From positions 1 through 30,824 of the IMG/VR virus record IMGVR_UViG_3300025127_000151: a stretch of 30,824 bases of DNA. The stretch is one strand, 5' to 3'. Both the position numbers and the translations under genes were made by a program. Below are positions 1-5,901 of the stretch, piece by piece. Position 1 is the first letter of the stretch; the number at the start of each line of letters is the position of its first letter. The notes under the pieces are model-generated. The model did not search any database, was not told the DNA's origin, and worked only from the letters and a program-made list of their open reading frames with translations. Origin of the DNA: a virus.

Positions 1-101
1 TCACCTGATGCGCCATTGTTATTCATTTTCTCAACTTCTTTAACTAACTTTGCAGTCAAAGAACCTAACTTAGATTGTTTTTTTAATTTTGCAAACGACA
101 T
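1..101 (-). CDS. 32: gp32 single-stranded DNA-binding protein, N-terminal fragment
   Basis: Only the first 33 codons are in the window; the rest lies beyond base 1. The peptide starts MSFAKLKKQSKLGSL and continues with a basic, Lys-rich segment and a KEVEKMNN motif. This matches the N-terminal domain of cyanophage gp32, which mediates cooperative binding of the protein to ssDNA in T4-like phages. gp32 coats ssDNA during replication, recombination and repair, and helps gp59 load the gp41 helicase. The start is supported by GAGGT seven bases upstream. The gene lies downstream of 33 and 59, as in T4, and has its own sigma70-type promoter and a repeated leader element. The call rests on 33 residues plus this context. 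Confidence 0.88.
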   Translation of the reverse strand, partial: MSFAKLKKQSKLGSLTAKLVKEVEKMNNNGASG

Positions 102-144
102 TTGGATACCTCGGATTAAATTGGATTGCGTTGGATAATTGGAT
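102..144 (-). promoter_or_regulatory. Repeated ATCCAA elements in the gp32 leader (candidate autoregulatory operator)
   Basis: On the minus strand, five copies of ATCCAA (one is ATCCGA, running into the ribosome binding site) start at 144, 136, 126, 116 and 107, so spacing is 8, 10, 10 and 9 bases. The last copy ends directly before the gp32 start codon. T4 gp32 is known to repress its own translation by binding cooperatively to an unstructured leader with short repeats. The spacing resembles the footprint of a gp32 monomer. The repeats are seen; the operator role is inferred. Confidence 0.5.
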
Positions 145-171
145 TATAACAAAGGATAGATTAAAAGTCAA
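143..171 (-). promoter_or_regulatory. Sigma70-type promoter for gene 32
   Basis: TTGACT (171-166), a 17-base spacer and a perfect TATAAT (148-143) read towards gp32. Transcription would start near 136, giving a leader of about 35 bases that contains the ATCCAA repeats and the ribosome binding site. It indicates expression by the host RNA polymerase early in infection. Confidence 0.8.
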
Positions 172-328
172 GTGACTTCTGTTTTTCACATTTAAAATAG
201 ATTTTGATTTGATGAAATTTGATTGGTTGATAATTAGATTCAAGAGGTTTTGAATACTCTTTTAGTGGATTTCGGTGGATTGAAATTAGATCGTGTTTGT
301 GATACATAAATGATTGGTTGTAACCAAC

Positions 329-336
329 TATTTATA
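329..336 (-). promoter_or_regulatory. T4-like late promoter motif upstream of gp32
   Basis: The octamer TATAAATA lies on the minus strand just after the DUF1825 gene, about 230 bases before the gp32 start. T4 gene 32 is likewise transcribed from several promoters including late ones. The long leader weakens the case, but the site is intergenic. Confidence 0.5.
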
Positions 337-344
337 TTAGTTTT

Positions 345-677
345 TCACATTTTGTTAAGATTTTTTAACTGTTCTATTGTCTTCTCCATTCCTTCAAATA
401 ACCTTTCAACACTAGTGCCTGACGGAAATCCCATCAGTGAAACAGACTGTCTCATTGTCTCTTTCATTTCAATTGCCTGAGGATCGTCTGAAAGACTTAA
501 TCTTCCATACATAATTTTTTGTTTTTGTAATAATAAAGATAATTTGTCAATATGTTCCTGTTGTTCCTCAGGTGACAAATTTGGAAAAGCAATAAGAGTT
601 CCATAAACTTCTTGTTGAAGTTCATTGATTTGTTCAAGTTCCTCTCTCACAAGAGGTGAATCAAAAAAATTACTCAT
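345..677 (-). CDS. DUF1825 family protein
   Basis: This 110-residue protein begins with FFDSPLVREELEQI and has the length and helical, Glu/Gln-rich character of DUF1825, a small family found in cyanobacteria and cyanophages. The closing segment GTSVERLFEGMEKTIEQL matches the family's C-terminal helix pattern. Its function is unknown. It overlaps the end of gene 59 by eight bases, so the two are probably translationally coupled, and it is followed by the gene 32 control region. No membrane segment, Cys motif or catalytic motif is visible. The family link supports a cyanobacterial host, and host origin of the gene is an inference. Confidence 0.75.
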   Translation of the reverse strand: MSNFFDSPLVREELEQINELQQEVYGTLIAFPNLSPEEQQEHIDKLSLLLQKQKIMYGRLSLSDDPQAIEMKETMRQSVSLMGFPSGTSVERLFEGMEKTIEQLKNLNKM

Positions 678-1266
678 TGACTAGACCTTTTAAAATTTGT
701 TTATACTGAAACACATTAATATTTAGGAAAGGTAAATACTTCTTAATTTTCAAACTGACGGTTTCCCATACCGGATCAACTAACTTTTTATCAAAGTTTT
801 TACGAAAGGAAAATATCTTTTCGTAAATTGTTAATGTCTCTAAGTTTAGATCTCCACCAAGATACTTTTTGAGAATTGGTGGATGACCTTTCGAGCAATT
901 GAATATTTGCTCTAATTCGTTTTCGTAGAGCAATTCCTTTGATTGTTCTTTGAACAAGTATGTCAAACTCTGTTGTCTTTTCATCCAGTCTGAATAATTT
1001 CTTTCTCCAGAATTTATGATTTCTCCAATCCATAAATTTTGTGGTGCATCTGTGTTTACAAAGTTAGATAACAAAAAATCTGTAATCTCTTGGTCTGAAT
1101 ATTTTCTTGATGTCTTTTCAAACCAATACTTATCCTTTCTTTTATTAAAAGATGATACTGTTGCTCTTGACTTACCGCCATACTTAAAAAAGTCATACTT
1201 ACGATTCGTAAAATGACTCTTCATTGAAAGATATGTCTGGTAGGTCTCATATGGTGTCACTTTCAT
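670..1266 (-). CDS. 59: gp59 loader of the gp41 helicase
   Basis: The 198-residue product aligns by eye with T4 gp59 (about 217 residues): an N-terminal YDFFKYGG element, the basic KRKDKYWFEKTSRKY segment around residues 42-56, then SNFVNTDAPQNLWIGEI, and a C-terminal helical half. gp59 binds fork DNA and gp32-coated ssDNA and recruits the replicative helicase gp41. The start at 1266 is preceded by AGGAAG four bases upstream. It overlaps the upstream 68-residue gene by 20 bases and the downstream DUF1825 gene by eight. The position between 33 and 32 is the T4 core order. Sequence and context agree. Confidence 0.9.
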   Translation of the reverse strand: MKVTPYETYQTYLSMKSHFTNRKYDFFKYGGKSRATVSSFNKRKDKYWFEKTSRKYSDQEITDFLLSNFVNTDAPQNLWIGEIINSGERNYSDWMKRQQSLTYLFKEQSKELLYENELEQIFNCSKGHPPILKKYLGGDLNLETLTIYEKIFSFRKNFDKKLVDPVWETVSLKIKKYLPFLNINVFQYKQILKGLVNE

Positions 1267-1453
1267 CTACTTCCTGACTATCTAATTCTATAATAGCATC
1301 AACTGGCACTTCGTGTCCACCTATCAGATACCAATGTTGTTGAACTCCAATACTATCAGGTTTGACACCCAAGTATTCTAAATCGGGAAAGGTATGCTCC
1401 CTTAACATCGCTTGAAGACGATGATGTGTCAATTCAGTTTGTGATACTTTCAT
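1247..1453 (-). CDS. Small conserved-looking protein of unknown function between the 2OG oxygenase and gene 59
   Basis: A 68-residue acidic protein, not recognised as a named family. It has no membrane segment, Cys pair or nucleotide-binding motif. The middle, with LGVKPDSIGVQQHWYLIGGHEVPVDAIIEL, reads like a compact beta-rich fold and the C-terminus is a short acidic tail. No good Shine-Dalgarno precedes the start, but the gene is packed three bases after the oxygenase stop and overlaps gene 59 by 20 bases, which favours a real translated gene. Its place in the replication block suggests, without proving, an accessory role in replication or late transcription. Confidence 0.65.
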   Translation of the reverse strand: MKVSQTELTHHRLQAMLREHTFPDLEYLGVKPDSIGVQQHWYLIGGHEVPVDAIIELDSQEVDESDTI

Positions 1454-1455
1454 AA

Positions 1456-2082
1456 TTAAGTAATAGGTTCTTTGTAATTAGATAAAAAACTTGTAATTGC
1501 ATATCTCCCTTGTCCATCATAATAATCAGAGTCTTGTATACTTACCTTAGTAACTCCATGTTCTACCCAACCAGGAAACATGATTAATGAGTTATTTTCA
1601 CATTCAAATTTATAATCATACTTAGGAAAATACAATTCTCCTCCCGTGAATTTTTTAGGTTCTTTATAAAAATAAGTAAAACCTAAAAATTGAATTGATC
1701 TATCAGTGTGTGGTTCATAATACTCATCGTTATGATAGTATCTTACTTTTGTGCAATCATTATTTACGTCTCGTGCAATATTACAACAATCATGAATATT
1801 TGAAAATGCTGCCAGTAAATCTTGATTGAATAATTTACGATTAACTGATAATATGTTCGATAATGATCTATATTTCCCTACATAGACTAAATCCAATACT
1901 AATGCTTTTGCATTTGTATATTTACCAGCTCCACCATAATCTTTTGCTTCAAGTAATTTACCTGGCTTAGTATAATAATTAAGTTCTTCCCATATTAATT
2001 TTAATTCATCTTCATTGTAAAAATTTTTAATAATTAAATGAGGGAATGGTTCTACAAAAGCATCTGCTACAAGGTTTTCCAT
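1456..2082 (-). CDS. 2-oxoglutarate/Fe(II)-dependent dioxygenase (prolyl 4-hydroxylase-like)
   Basis: The 208-residue protein has the iron triad of the 2OG-Fe(II) oxygenase fold: His125-x-Asp127 in YYEPHTDRS, distal His175 in GWVEHGV, and Arg193 in GRYAITSFLS, which would bind 2-oxoglutarate. The TGGELYFP segment between them is typical of the P4H/PKHD group. Such enzymes hydroxylate protein side chains or small molecules and are common in T4-like cyanophages, where the substrate is unknown. The start codon overlaps the gp33 stop as TAATG, so the genes are coupled. The catalytic residues appear intact. Confidence 0.85.
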   Translation of the reverse strand: MENLVADAFVEPFPHLIIKNFYNEDELKLIWEELNYYTKPGKLLEAKDYGGAGKYTNAKALVLDLVYVGKYRSLSNILSVNRKLFNQDLLAAFSNIHDCCNIARDVNNDCTKVRYYHNDEYYEPHTDRSIQFLGFTYFYKEPKKFTGGELYFPKYDYKFECENNSLIMFPGWVEHGVTKVSIQDSDYYDGQGRYAITSFLSNYKEPIT

Positions 2083-2342
2083 TATAAAGGTAATTTAGAT
2101 CTTGATGTCTTCTTCATGAAGTTTAAATTTATAGCGTCATATTTTAATCTTTCCTTCAATGGTTTTGACATCAGTTTTGATACTGACTCAACCTCTATGT
2201 CATTCATCTCACAGTAATGACAAATTGCATCAATGTAATTGAGTTCCTCTTCTGCCACAATCTTTTCAATCTCAATCGCAAACTTGGATGGAGTTAAAAA
2301 TTTCTTCTCAATGGCTTTTTCTAATTCTTTATTCGGTTCCAT
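2082..2342 (-). CDS. 33: gp33 late-transcription accessory protein
   Basis: From Met at 2342 this is an 86-residue protein with the features of cyanophage gp33: an N-terminal helix (KELEKAIEKKFLTPSKFA), EEELNYIDAICHYCE in the middle, and the basic end NFMKKTSRSKLPL. In T4, gp33 bridges the host RNA polymerase and the sliding clamp to activate late promoters. The frame stays open upstream to 2447, but that would overlap the nuclease gene by 119 bases. The 2342 start gives an overlap of 14 bases and a usual family length, so I prefer it although no strong ribosome binding site is seen. It fits the TATAAATA late motifs elsewhere. Confidence 0.82.
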   Translation of the reverse strand: MEPNKELEKAIEKKFLTPSKFAIEIEKIVAEEELNYIDAICHYCEMNDIEVESVSKLMSKPLKERLKYDAINLNFMKKTSRSKLPL

Positions 2343-3009
2343 AGATTCGCAATTTGTCTCTAACAAACTTCTTAATATATTGGTTGAGAAGTTTGATGTA
2401 TTTTTGTTTGTTGTACTCTTCATAAACGACGCATTCTCCATTTTCACAAGCCATTATAATGACTAATTTTTTAACTGATATTCCAGTGATTTCATACAAC
2501 ATACAACCATATGCCATACATTGAACAAAATAATGTTCTATCCACTCTCGTGGTTTTGGTTTTTTAGATGTTTTAAAATCTATTATTGCCAGTTCGTTGT
2601 TATACTCTGCAATACAGTCTACGGTTCCAGCAATACCAAGGTATTTGCTGTATAACGAACCCTCTAATGCGTGTATATTATTTATATTACGTAACTCACG
2701 CTTCGAAATATTAAATAAGAACTCAGAGATCGGAGGTGCACTTGGGAGATCATCATTTTTTAAATAATGTTCTGTAAGTGTATGCATGTCAGTGCCACGC
2801 TTTGTAGCAGCTTTCGTAATTTTATCTGCTGTTTCGTCACCTACCTTTTTTCTCCAGTTGATGAATATCTCACGATTAAAATGACTCGTGATTGAGGTAA
2901 TTGAAACTAACTTAATGAGTTCATCTTCATTAGGCACAGAATAATAACGAACACCATCTATAGTTTCTCTCTCCAACTTAGGGAGATCAATATCAATATG
3001 ATCAAACAT
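2329..3009 (-). CDS. PD-(D/E)XK superfamily exonuclease (RecB/MGME1-like)
   Basis: The 226-residue protein carries the ordered motifs of a RecB-like PD-(D/E)XK nuclease: RGTDMH (71-76), Glu116, GTVD ending at Asp131, the metal-binding D144-F-K146 in AIIDFKTSKK, and Gln163 with Tyr167 in VQCMAYG. Such enzymes cut DNA with two metal ions; in phages they act in recombination, repair or host DNA recycling. The start overlaps the PhoH stop as TAATG. The end overlaps gp33 by 14 bases. No helicase or binding domain is fused. The exact polarity or substrate cannot be read from sequence. Confidence 0.85.
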   Translation of the reverse strand: MFDHIDIDLPKLERETIDGVRYYSVPNEDELIKLVSITSITSHFNREIFINWRKKVGDETADKITKAATKRGTDMHTLTEHYLKNDDLPSAPPISEFLFNISKRELRNINNIHALEGSLYSKYLGIAGTVDCIAEYNNELAIIDFKTSKKPKPREWIEHYFVQCMAYGCMLYEITGISVKKLVIIMACENGECVVYEEYNKQKYIKLLNQYIKKFVRDKLRIYGTE

Positions 3010-3761
3010 TACATTCCTAATTCAATTTTTGCTGTAAGATATTCTTTAACAAGACCAGAACGGACAATATCATCTATTCCAAACTCTATTATATCAAATG
3101 AACTCATTTTACGCAAGATGTTGAGAAAATCAACGATGCCATTACGATCATTTGTTTTTGTCAAGTCAGATTGACGAGCATCACCACAAAATAGGATTCT
3201 ACTATTCTCTCCAACTCTTGTTATTATACTATCTAATTCATGAAAATTCAAGTTCTGAAATTCATCAACTATCACAATCGCATTATCTAACGTAGTTCCT
3301 CTCAGAAAAGATGTGCTCCAAAAGCGAATTGTCTCTTGTGCCTTTAAGTTTCCATATAACATTTCAAAATCTGCGTCAGTTGGCATCTGAAACATATACT
3401 TCACCATGTTCTTATATGGAATCTGATAGATGTCTGCCTTATCTTCATGATCACCTGGTAGAAATCCAATCTCTCTGGTTGCAACTAAAGATCTAACAAG
3501 GTATATCTTATCGTATGGTGTCTTGTCAGATAATACATCTTGAATAGCATTATATAAACTGATGAAGGTTTTACCTGTACCTGCACACCCAAATGCAACG
3601 ATATGTTGTCCTTTACTGTACGCATCAAATAGTAATTTTTGATTATCAGTCAAAGGTTCAATATTGACAAGATAATCAGAATTAACAGGTTTCTTCCTTT
3701 TCATCTGTTTCGATGTATAACCAATCCCTATTGGTTCAGTTCCTTTTTTTCTTCTTGCCAT
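3009..3761 (-). CDS. phoH: PhoH-like P-loop ATPase
   Basis: The 250-residue protein has the PhoH ATPase core: a Q-motif-like LTDNQKLLFDAY (37-48), Walker A GCAGTGKT (58-65), Walker B IVIVDEFQNL (162-171) and a GDARQSD motif (193-199). It resembles the ATPase half of superfamily 1 helicases. PhoH is among the commonest genes of marine phages; the name comes from phosphate-starvation induction in E. coli, and its role in phage is unsettled, with RNA or nucleic-acid processing most often proposed. The first 30 residues are strongly basic. Start and stop are both coupled to neighbours as TAATG. No pho box was seen upstream. Confidence 0.93.
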   Translation of the reverse strand: MARRKKGTEPIGIGYTSKQMKRKKPVNSDYLVNIEPLTDNQKLLFDAYSKGQHIVAFGCAGTGKTFISLYNAIQDVLSDKTPYDKIYLVRSLVATREIGFLPGDHEDKADIYQIPYKNMVKYMFQMPTDADFEMLYGNLKAQETIRFWSTSFLRGTTLDNAIVIVDEFQNLNFHELDSIITRVGENSRILFCGDARQSDLTKTNDRNGIVDFLNILRKMSSFDIIEFGIDDIVRSGLVKEYLTAKIELGM

Positions 3762-4009
3762 TACTGTTTTCTAACGTTAGCACCAGGTGTTTTTCCGACC
3801 TTATTTAATACCTCATTCCAACCAGGATGTTTCATACGAAGTTTATCTTTCCACTCTCCGACTTCACCTACACCTGGCATTGTTGAAGGATCTGAATAAT
3901 CTCTCAACCAATCAGGATTATCTTCTTTCCACTGATCCCACTCAGTAACACTCATGATTACTTCTTTTTGTTCACCAGTTTTTGAATTGACTACAGGATA
4001 AGTTGCCAT
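3761..4009 (-). CDS. Conserved phage protein of unknown function upstream of phoH
   Basis: An 82-residue hydrophilic protein that starts ATYPVVNSKTGEQKEV and continues with a Trp-rich stretch (EWDQWKEDNPDWLRDY). The opening resembles the first strands of small FmdB-like phage proteins, but the Cys residues of a zinc ribbon are absent. A pair of WKxKL/HPGW motifs follows and the end is basic. Proteins of this shape occur beside phoH in T4-like cyanophages as far as I recall. Its stop overlaps the phoH start as TAATG, so co-translation is likely. Function unknown. Confidence 0.7.
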   Translation of the reverse strand: MATYPVVNSKTGEQKEVIMSVTEWDQWKEDNPDWLRDYSDPSTMPGVGEVGEWKDKLRMKHPGWNEVLNKVGKTPGANVRKQ

Positions 4010-4030
4010 TTAATTATAAAGTTATGTGTA

Positions 4031-4669
4031 CTATTTAGACCACTCTAGGGACTCTGATACAGTTGGAAACTGCTCAATAAAGATAGACTTGCAAGCATTT
4101 GCAATATCCATGTGCTCTTTTTGTGTTCCGTGTCCGGAGCGGAGATCAATATAATGTATCCAAGAACGAACACTCCCAGACATATAAAGACGAGTTGGTG
4201 TTGCTAATGGAAGAACAAATCTTGCACATTCTTTTGCAATACCTTCTCTCAGTAACTCATTATATAAATCCATTCCTTCATTGAAATACAATCTGATTCT
4301 CTCTTGTAAAAATTTAGTTTGTGTTTCTGGAACATCATCAATACTATTTTGACGATTCTTTGTATCTTGTCTTCTTAACTCTGGTAAAGGTATATTGCTA
4401 TCTAACAAGTTTGTATCTGCGTATCTTTGACTAAACTCTTGGAATGTAAAAGAACGATGTCTTAATATCTGTGCAGCAAGTCCTCTTGTCGTATTGATTT
4501 CAAGAGTCATAAATGCTTGCTCAAAAATAGACCAGTGTTGATGTTTGATACAATATCTCAACAAACCTGCATAATTTTCATTTTCCTGATTATTTGGATT
4601 GCTCACACGAGCACAATATGCCATATGTTTTTCTGCATCAGGAGAGACACTAATTAATGATACGTTCAT
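4031..4669 (-). CDS. thyX: Flavin-dependent thymidylate synthase ThyX
   Basis: The 212-residue protein has the ThyX signature RHRx7S: Arg70-His71-Arg72 followed by SFTFQEF and Ser80-Gln81-Arg82. C-terminal MSGSVRSWIHYIDLRSGHGTQKEH carries the conserved Arg and His of the FAD and dUMP sites. ThyX methylates dUMP to dTMP using methylenetetrahydrofolate and NADPH, supplying thymidine for phage DNA synthesis. It acts as a homotetramer in the cytoplasm. The start overlaps the stop of the 51-residue gene upstream (ATGA), and it lies in the unit driven by the promoter at 4991-5019. Length is normal and no key residue is missing. Confidence 0.95.
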   Translation of the reverse strand: MNVSLISVSPDAEKHMAYCARVSNPNNQENENYAGLLRYCIKHQHWSIFEQAFMTLEINTTRGLAAQILRHRSFTFQEFSQRYADTNLLDSNIPLPELRRQDTKNRQNSIDDVPETQTKFLQERIRLYFNEGMDLYNELLREGIAKECARFVLPLATPTRLYMSGSVRSWIHYIDLRSGHGTQKEHMDIANACKSIFIEQFPTVSESLEWSK

Positions 4670-4821
4670 TTAAATCCTTTTGATGTTTTTTCTTCAATCA
4701 TTGCTAACTCATTCTTAGCAACTTTCAACTGTTCTCTAAGTAATTTGATTTGGTCTTCATCATAGAGATAATCCTTTTTTAATAATCTCTCCAATAACTT
4801 AATTAATCTTTTGAGTCTCAT
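4666..4821 (-). CDS. Small basic coiled-coil-like protein (51 aa), unknown
   Basis: This short gene encodes 51 residues beginning MRLKRLIKLLERLLKK and ending TSKGFK. It is almost wholly helical in character, with Leu/Ile at heptad-like intervals and many Lys, Arg and Glu, so a coiled coil is likely. The stop TGA overlaps the thyX start and its own start overlaps the stop of the next gene upstream; both junctions are ATGA. This double coupling is the main evidence that it is translated. No family is recognised; small helical proteins of this type are common in T4-like phage early regions. Confidence 0.65.
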   Translation of the reverse strand: MRLKRLIKLLERLLKKDYLYDEDQIKLLREQLKVAKNELAMIEEKTSKGFK

Positions 4822-4970
4822 GGTCCTTCGTATTCATTATCATAACCTAATTCAATCGGATCAATATCATCATAAGAATATGATTTGACATCTGAGTATA
4901 CTTCAGTCTTTAATTGATCTACTAACATTTCAAGATTACGAATAATCAGTTTTAATTTATCTTTATCCAT
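4818..4970 (-). CDS. Small acidic protein (50 aa), first gene of the thyX unit
   Basis: The 50-residue product starts MDKDKLKLIIRNLEMLVDQL, a Leu-rich helix, and ends in a Tyr/Asp-rich acidic tail (YDDIDPIELGYDNEYEG). A similar small protein with the same opening helix is familiar from cyanophage genomes, but no function is known to me. It is the first gene after the promoter at 4991-5019, with a leader of only about 13 bases and no Shine-Dalgarno. It overlaps the next gene by four bases. Confidence 0.68.
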   Translation of the reverse strand: MDKDKLKLIIRNLEMLVDQLKTEVYSDVKSYSYDDIDPIELGYDNEYEGP

Positions 4971-4990
4971 GAAATAAACGATTATTACTT

Positions 4991-5019
4991 ATTATATACA
5001 AAAAAAGAGGAAAGGTCAA
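4991..5019 (-). promoter_or_regulatory. Sigma70-type promoter embedded in a terminator
   Basis: TTGACC (5019-5014), a spacer of exactly 17 bases and a perfect TATAAT (4996-4991) drive the small-gene/thyX/phoH unit. The -35 box lies in the loop and descending arm of the terminator hairpin at 5005-5031 and the T-run forms part of the spacer. Transcription would begin about 13 bases before the 4970 start codon. Confidence 0.75.
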
Positions 5020-5031
5020 CCCTTTCCTCTT
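5000..5031 (-). terminator. Rho-independent terminator, 11-bp stem
   Basis: On the minus strand an 11-bp perfect stem (AAGAGGAAAGG with its complement; arms 5031-5021 and 5015-5005) encloses a 5-base loop and runs into seven T's. The ascending arm encodes the last codons of the 58-residue gene at 5016-5192, whose TGA stop lies in the loop. It would end the upstream transcript while a new promoter starts in the same bases. Confidence 0.8.
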
Positions 5032-5192
5032 GGATTTTTAAGTTTCCAATCTGTATGATGGAAAATATCAAGATACACCCACTTCGCATAGTGAATCCCA
5101 CGATAACACATAAAAGCAAAAACTTTTTCTGGGTTATGGATTTCTGGATCGAAATCTGGGACTTCGGGTGTCTTCCACCCAATATGTAACAT
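5016..5192 (-). CDS. Small protein (58 aa), unknown, behind a late promoter
   Basis: The product begins MLHIGWKTPEVPDFDPEIH and contains an aromatic-rich middle (FAFMCYRGIHYAKWVYLDIFHH). A longer reading from 5213 is open, but the start at 5192 has an excellent GGAGGT seven bases upstream, so I chose it. A TATAAATA motif at 5215-5222 sits just before, so this gene may be expressed late. Its last codons form one arm of a terminator. No family is recognised and there is no clear membrane segment. Confidence 0.7.
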   Translation of the reverse strand: MLHIGWKTPEVPDFDPEIHNPEKVFAFMCYRGIHYAKWVYLDIFHHTDWKLKNPRGKG

Positions 5193-5213
5193 TGACTTTA
5201 CCTCCTGTAACAA

Positions 5214-5303
5214 TTATTTATAACTGTACAAGAGTCTGGCTTCAACGTAGATTAATGCTAGAAATGCTACGCTCGCCACGAGAATTTCTGCAGTTACCAA
5301 CAT
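5214..5303 (-). CDS. 29-residue single-pass membrane peptide
   Basis: A very short gene with a strong ribosome binding site (AAAGGAGG, spaced five bases from the ATG) and a start that overlaps the DUF4278 stop as TAATG. The product starts MLVTAEILVASVAFLALIY and ends in a short polar tail with Glu, Arg and Lys. Residues 3-19 would form one transmembrane helix. It resembles in size the small membrane subunits of photosynthetic complexes, but no match to a known one (PetN, PsbM and so on) is visible. Its final codons TAT AAA TAA double as a late promoter motif. Confidence 0.55.
   Translation of the reverse strand: MLVTAEILVASVAFLALIYVEARLLYSYK
5215..5222 (-). promoter_or_regulatory. T4-like late promoter motif
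   Basis: TATAAATA on the minus strand, formed by the last codons of the 29-residue gene, 23 bases before the well-placed start at 5192. Spacing leaves room for a short leader holding the GGAGGT site, as expected of a T4-type late promoter. Confidence 0.6.
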
Positions 5304-5428
5304 TACTTGCCTCCTTTAACTGCAACACCTCTGTAAACAAGTTGTTCCTGTTGAGGCTGTTGGACTTTTTGATTTTGTAGACGAGTTTCAGTGTCGTACT
5401 GAACTCCTCTGTATGTGACTTGTGCCAT
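5303..5428 (-). CDS. DUF4278-like small protein (41 aa)
   Basis: The product starts MAQVTYRGVQYDTETR and has a second, similar YRGVAVKGGK near its end, separated by a Gln-rich linker. The TYRGVxYD opening is typical of DUF4278, a short family of cyanobacteria and cyanophages of unknown function. A good ribosome binding site (TAGGAG) precedes the ATG. The stop overlaps the start of the 29-residue gene as TAATG. The twin YRGV motifs suggest a small symmetric beta element. Confidence 0.75.
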   Translation of the reverse strand: MAQVTYRGVQYDTETRLQNQKVQQPQQEQLVYRGVAVKGGK

Positions 5429-5462
5429 TTGGTTTCTCCTAAAGTAGTTGGACTTTTTACAT

Positions 5463-5483
5463 CCGTTCCTTCAGTCGGCTTTT
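5463..5483. repeat. Copy 1 of a direct repeat following two paralogous micro-genes
   Basis: Minus strand GCCGACTGAAGGAACGG lies at the 3' end of the 5471-5668 gene. A close copy, GCCGACTCGGAACGG, lies at 5683-5700 just after the neighbouring 5698-5901 gene. Both are preceded by GGACGCAA. The upstream flanks also match (see the gene entries), so the repeat marks a duplicated gene cassette. Confidence 0.6.
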
Positions 5484-5668
5484 GCGTCCCTACAATCTAA
5501 ACCATACTTGTCACCAAACTCATAATACAGATCAATAATTTCCTGTCTTTCCTCTACACTAAGGTCAGGGTAGACTTTAGCACGATCAACAAGAGTATTA
5601 ATATCTGTACATGATACTGTAACTATAGTAGTGACAGCACTTGATGCAGCAATTAAAGTTTCAATCAT
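5471..5668 (-). CDS. Small protein (65 aa) with hydrophobic N-terminus, paralogous micro-gene 1
   Basis: The product starts MIETLIAASSAVTTIVTVSCTD. The first 20 residues are hydrophobic and end near a Cys, which could be a signal or anchor segment; the rest is an acidic helical domain with a second Cys. No Shine-Dalgarno is seen. Instead, TCGTTCATCC lies immediately before the ATG, and the same element precedes the gene at 5698-5901. Both proteins open MIE and contain two Cys, so they appear to be diverged paralogues. The family is common among small cyanophage genes but has no known role. Confidence 0.65.
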   Translation of the reverse strand: MIETLIAASSAVTTIVTVSCTDINTLVDRAKVYPDLSVEERQEIIDLYYEFGDKYGLDCRDAKAD

Positions 5669-5682
5669 AAGGATGAACGAAC

Positions 5683-5700
5683 CCGTTCCGAGTCGGCTTA
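5683..5700. repeat. Copy 2 of the direct repeat following the paralogous micro-genes
   Basis: Minus strand GCCGACTCGGAACGG follows the stop of the 5698-5901 gene and matches copy 1 at 5463-5483 apart from a small insertion. It is followed by TCGTTCATCC and the next start codon. Confidence 0.6.
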
Positions 5701-5901
5701 CTTGCGTCCGATGATATAAGCATCACAATTGTCTGACACTTTAGTTCTCAAGTAATCTATAAGATACTCGTGAGCATCAGAGTTAAGATTCTTATCACTA
5801 AGTATCTCTATTCTGTTTTGATTCCATTCTGAACAAGTCATTTCCCAGTGGGAAGCATTATGTTCAGCAAGGAGTGATGCCAGTAGTGTGAGTTCTATCA
5901 T
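5698..5901 (-). CDS. Small protein (67 aa), paralogous micro-gene 2
   Basis: From Met at 5901 the product starts MIELTLLASLLAEHN, like its neighbour's MIETLIAAS. A 16-residue N-terminal extension to 5949 is open but would start inside the promoter at 5921-5949, so it is rejected. TCGTTCATCC precedes the start, as in the paralogue. The rest is acidic with Trp and two Cys (MTCSEW, DNCDAY). The gene is first in its unit with a leader of about 13 bases and no Shine-Dalgarno. Function unknown. Confidence 0.62.
   Translation of the reverse strand: MIELTLLASLLAEHNASHWEMTCSEWNQNRIEILSDKNLNSDAHEYLIDYLRTKVSDNCDAYIIGRK

Noticed and set aside
321-330. Short palindrome-like GGTTGTAACC next to the gp32 late motif.
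   Set aside because: The arms are too short and the loop too small for a hairpin, and no partner site was seen.
2343-2447. Upstream extension of gene 33 giving a 121-residue protein.
   Set aside because: It would overlap the nuclease gene by 119 bases; the extension is Ser/Asn/Thr-rich without family likeness, and the shorter form has the usual gp33 length.
2679-2686. TATAAATA motif on the minus strand inside the nuclease gene.
   Set aside because: It lies deep in a coding region some 340 bases from the next start; AT-rich codons explain it. A similar one at 14252-14259 in a tail gene is rejected for the same reason.
4010-4030. TATAAT-like sequence just before the 3761-4009 gene.
   Set aside because: It is only a few bases from the ATG, so transcription would start inside the gene, and no -35 box is in place.
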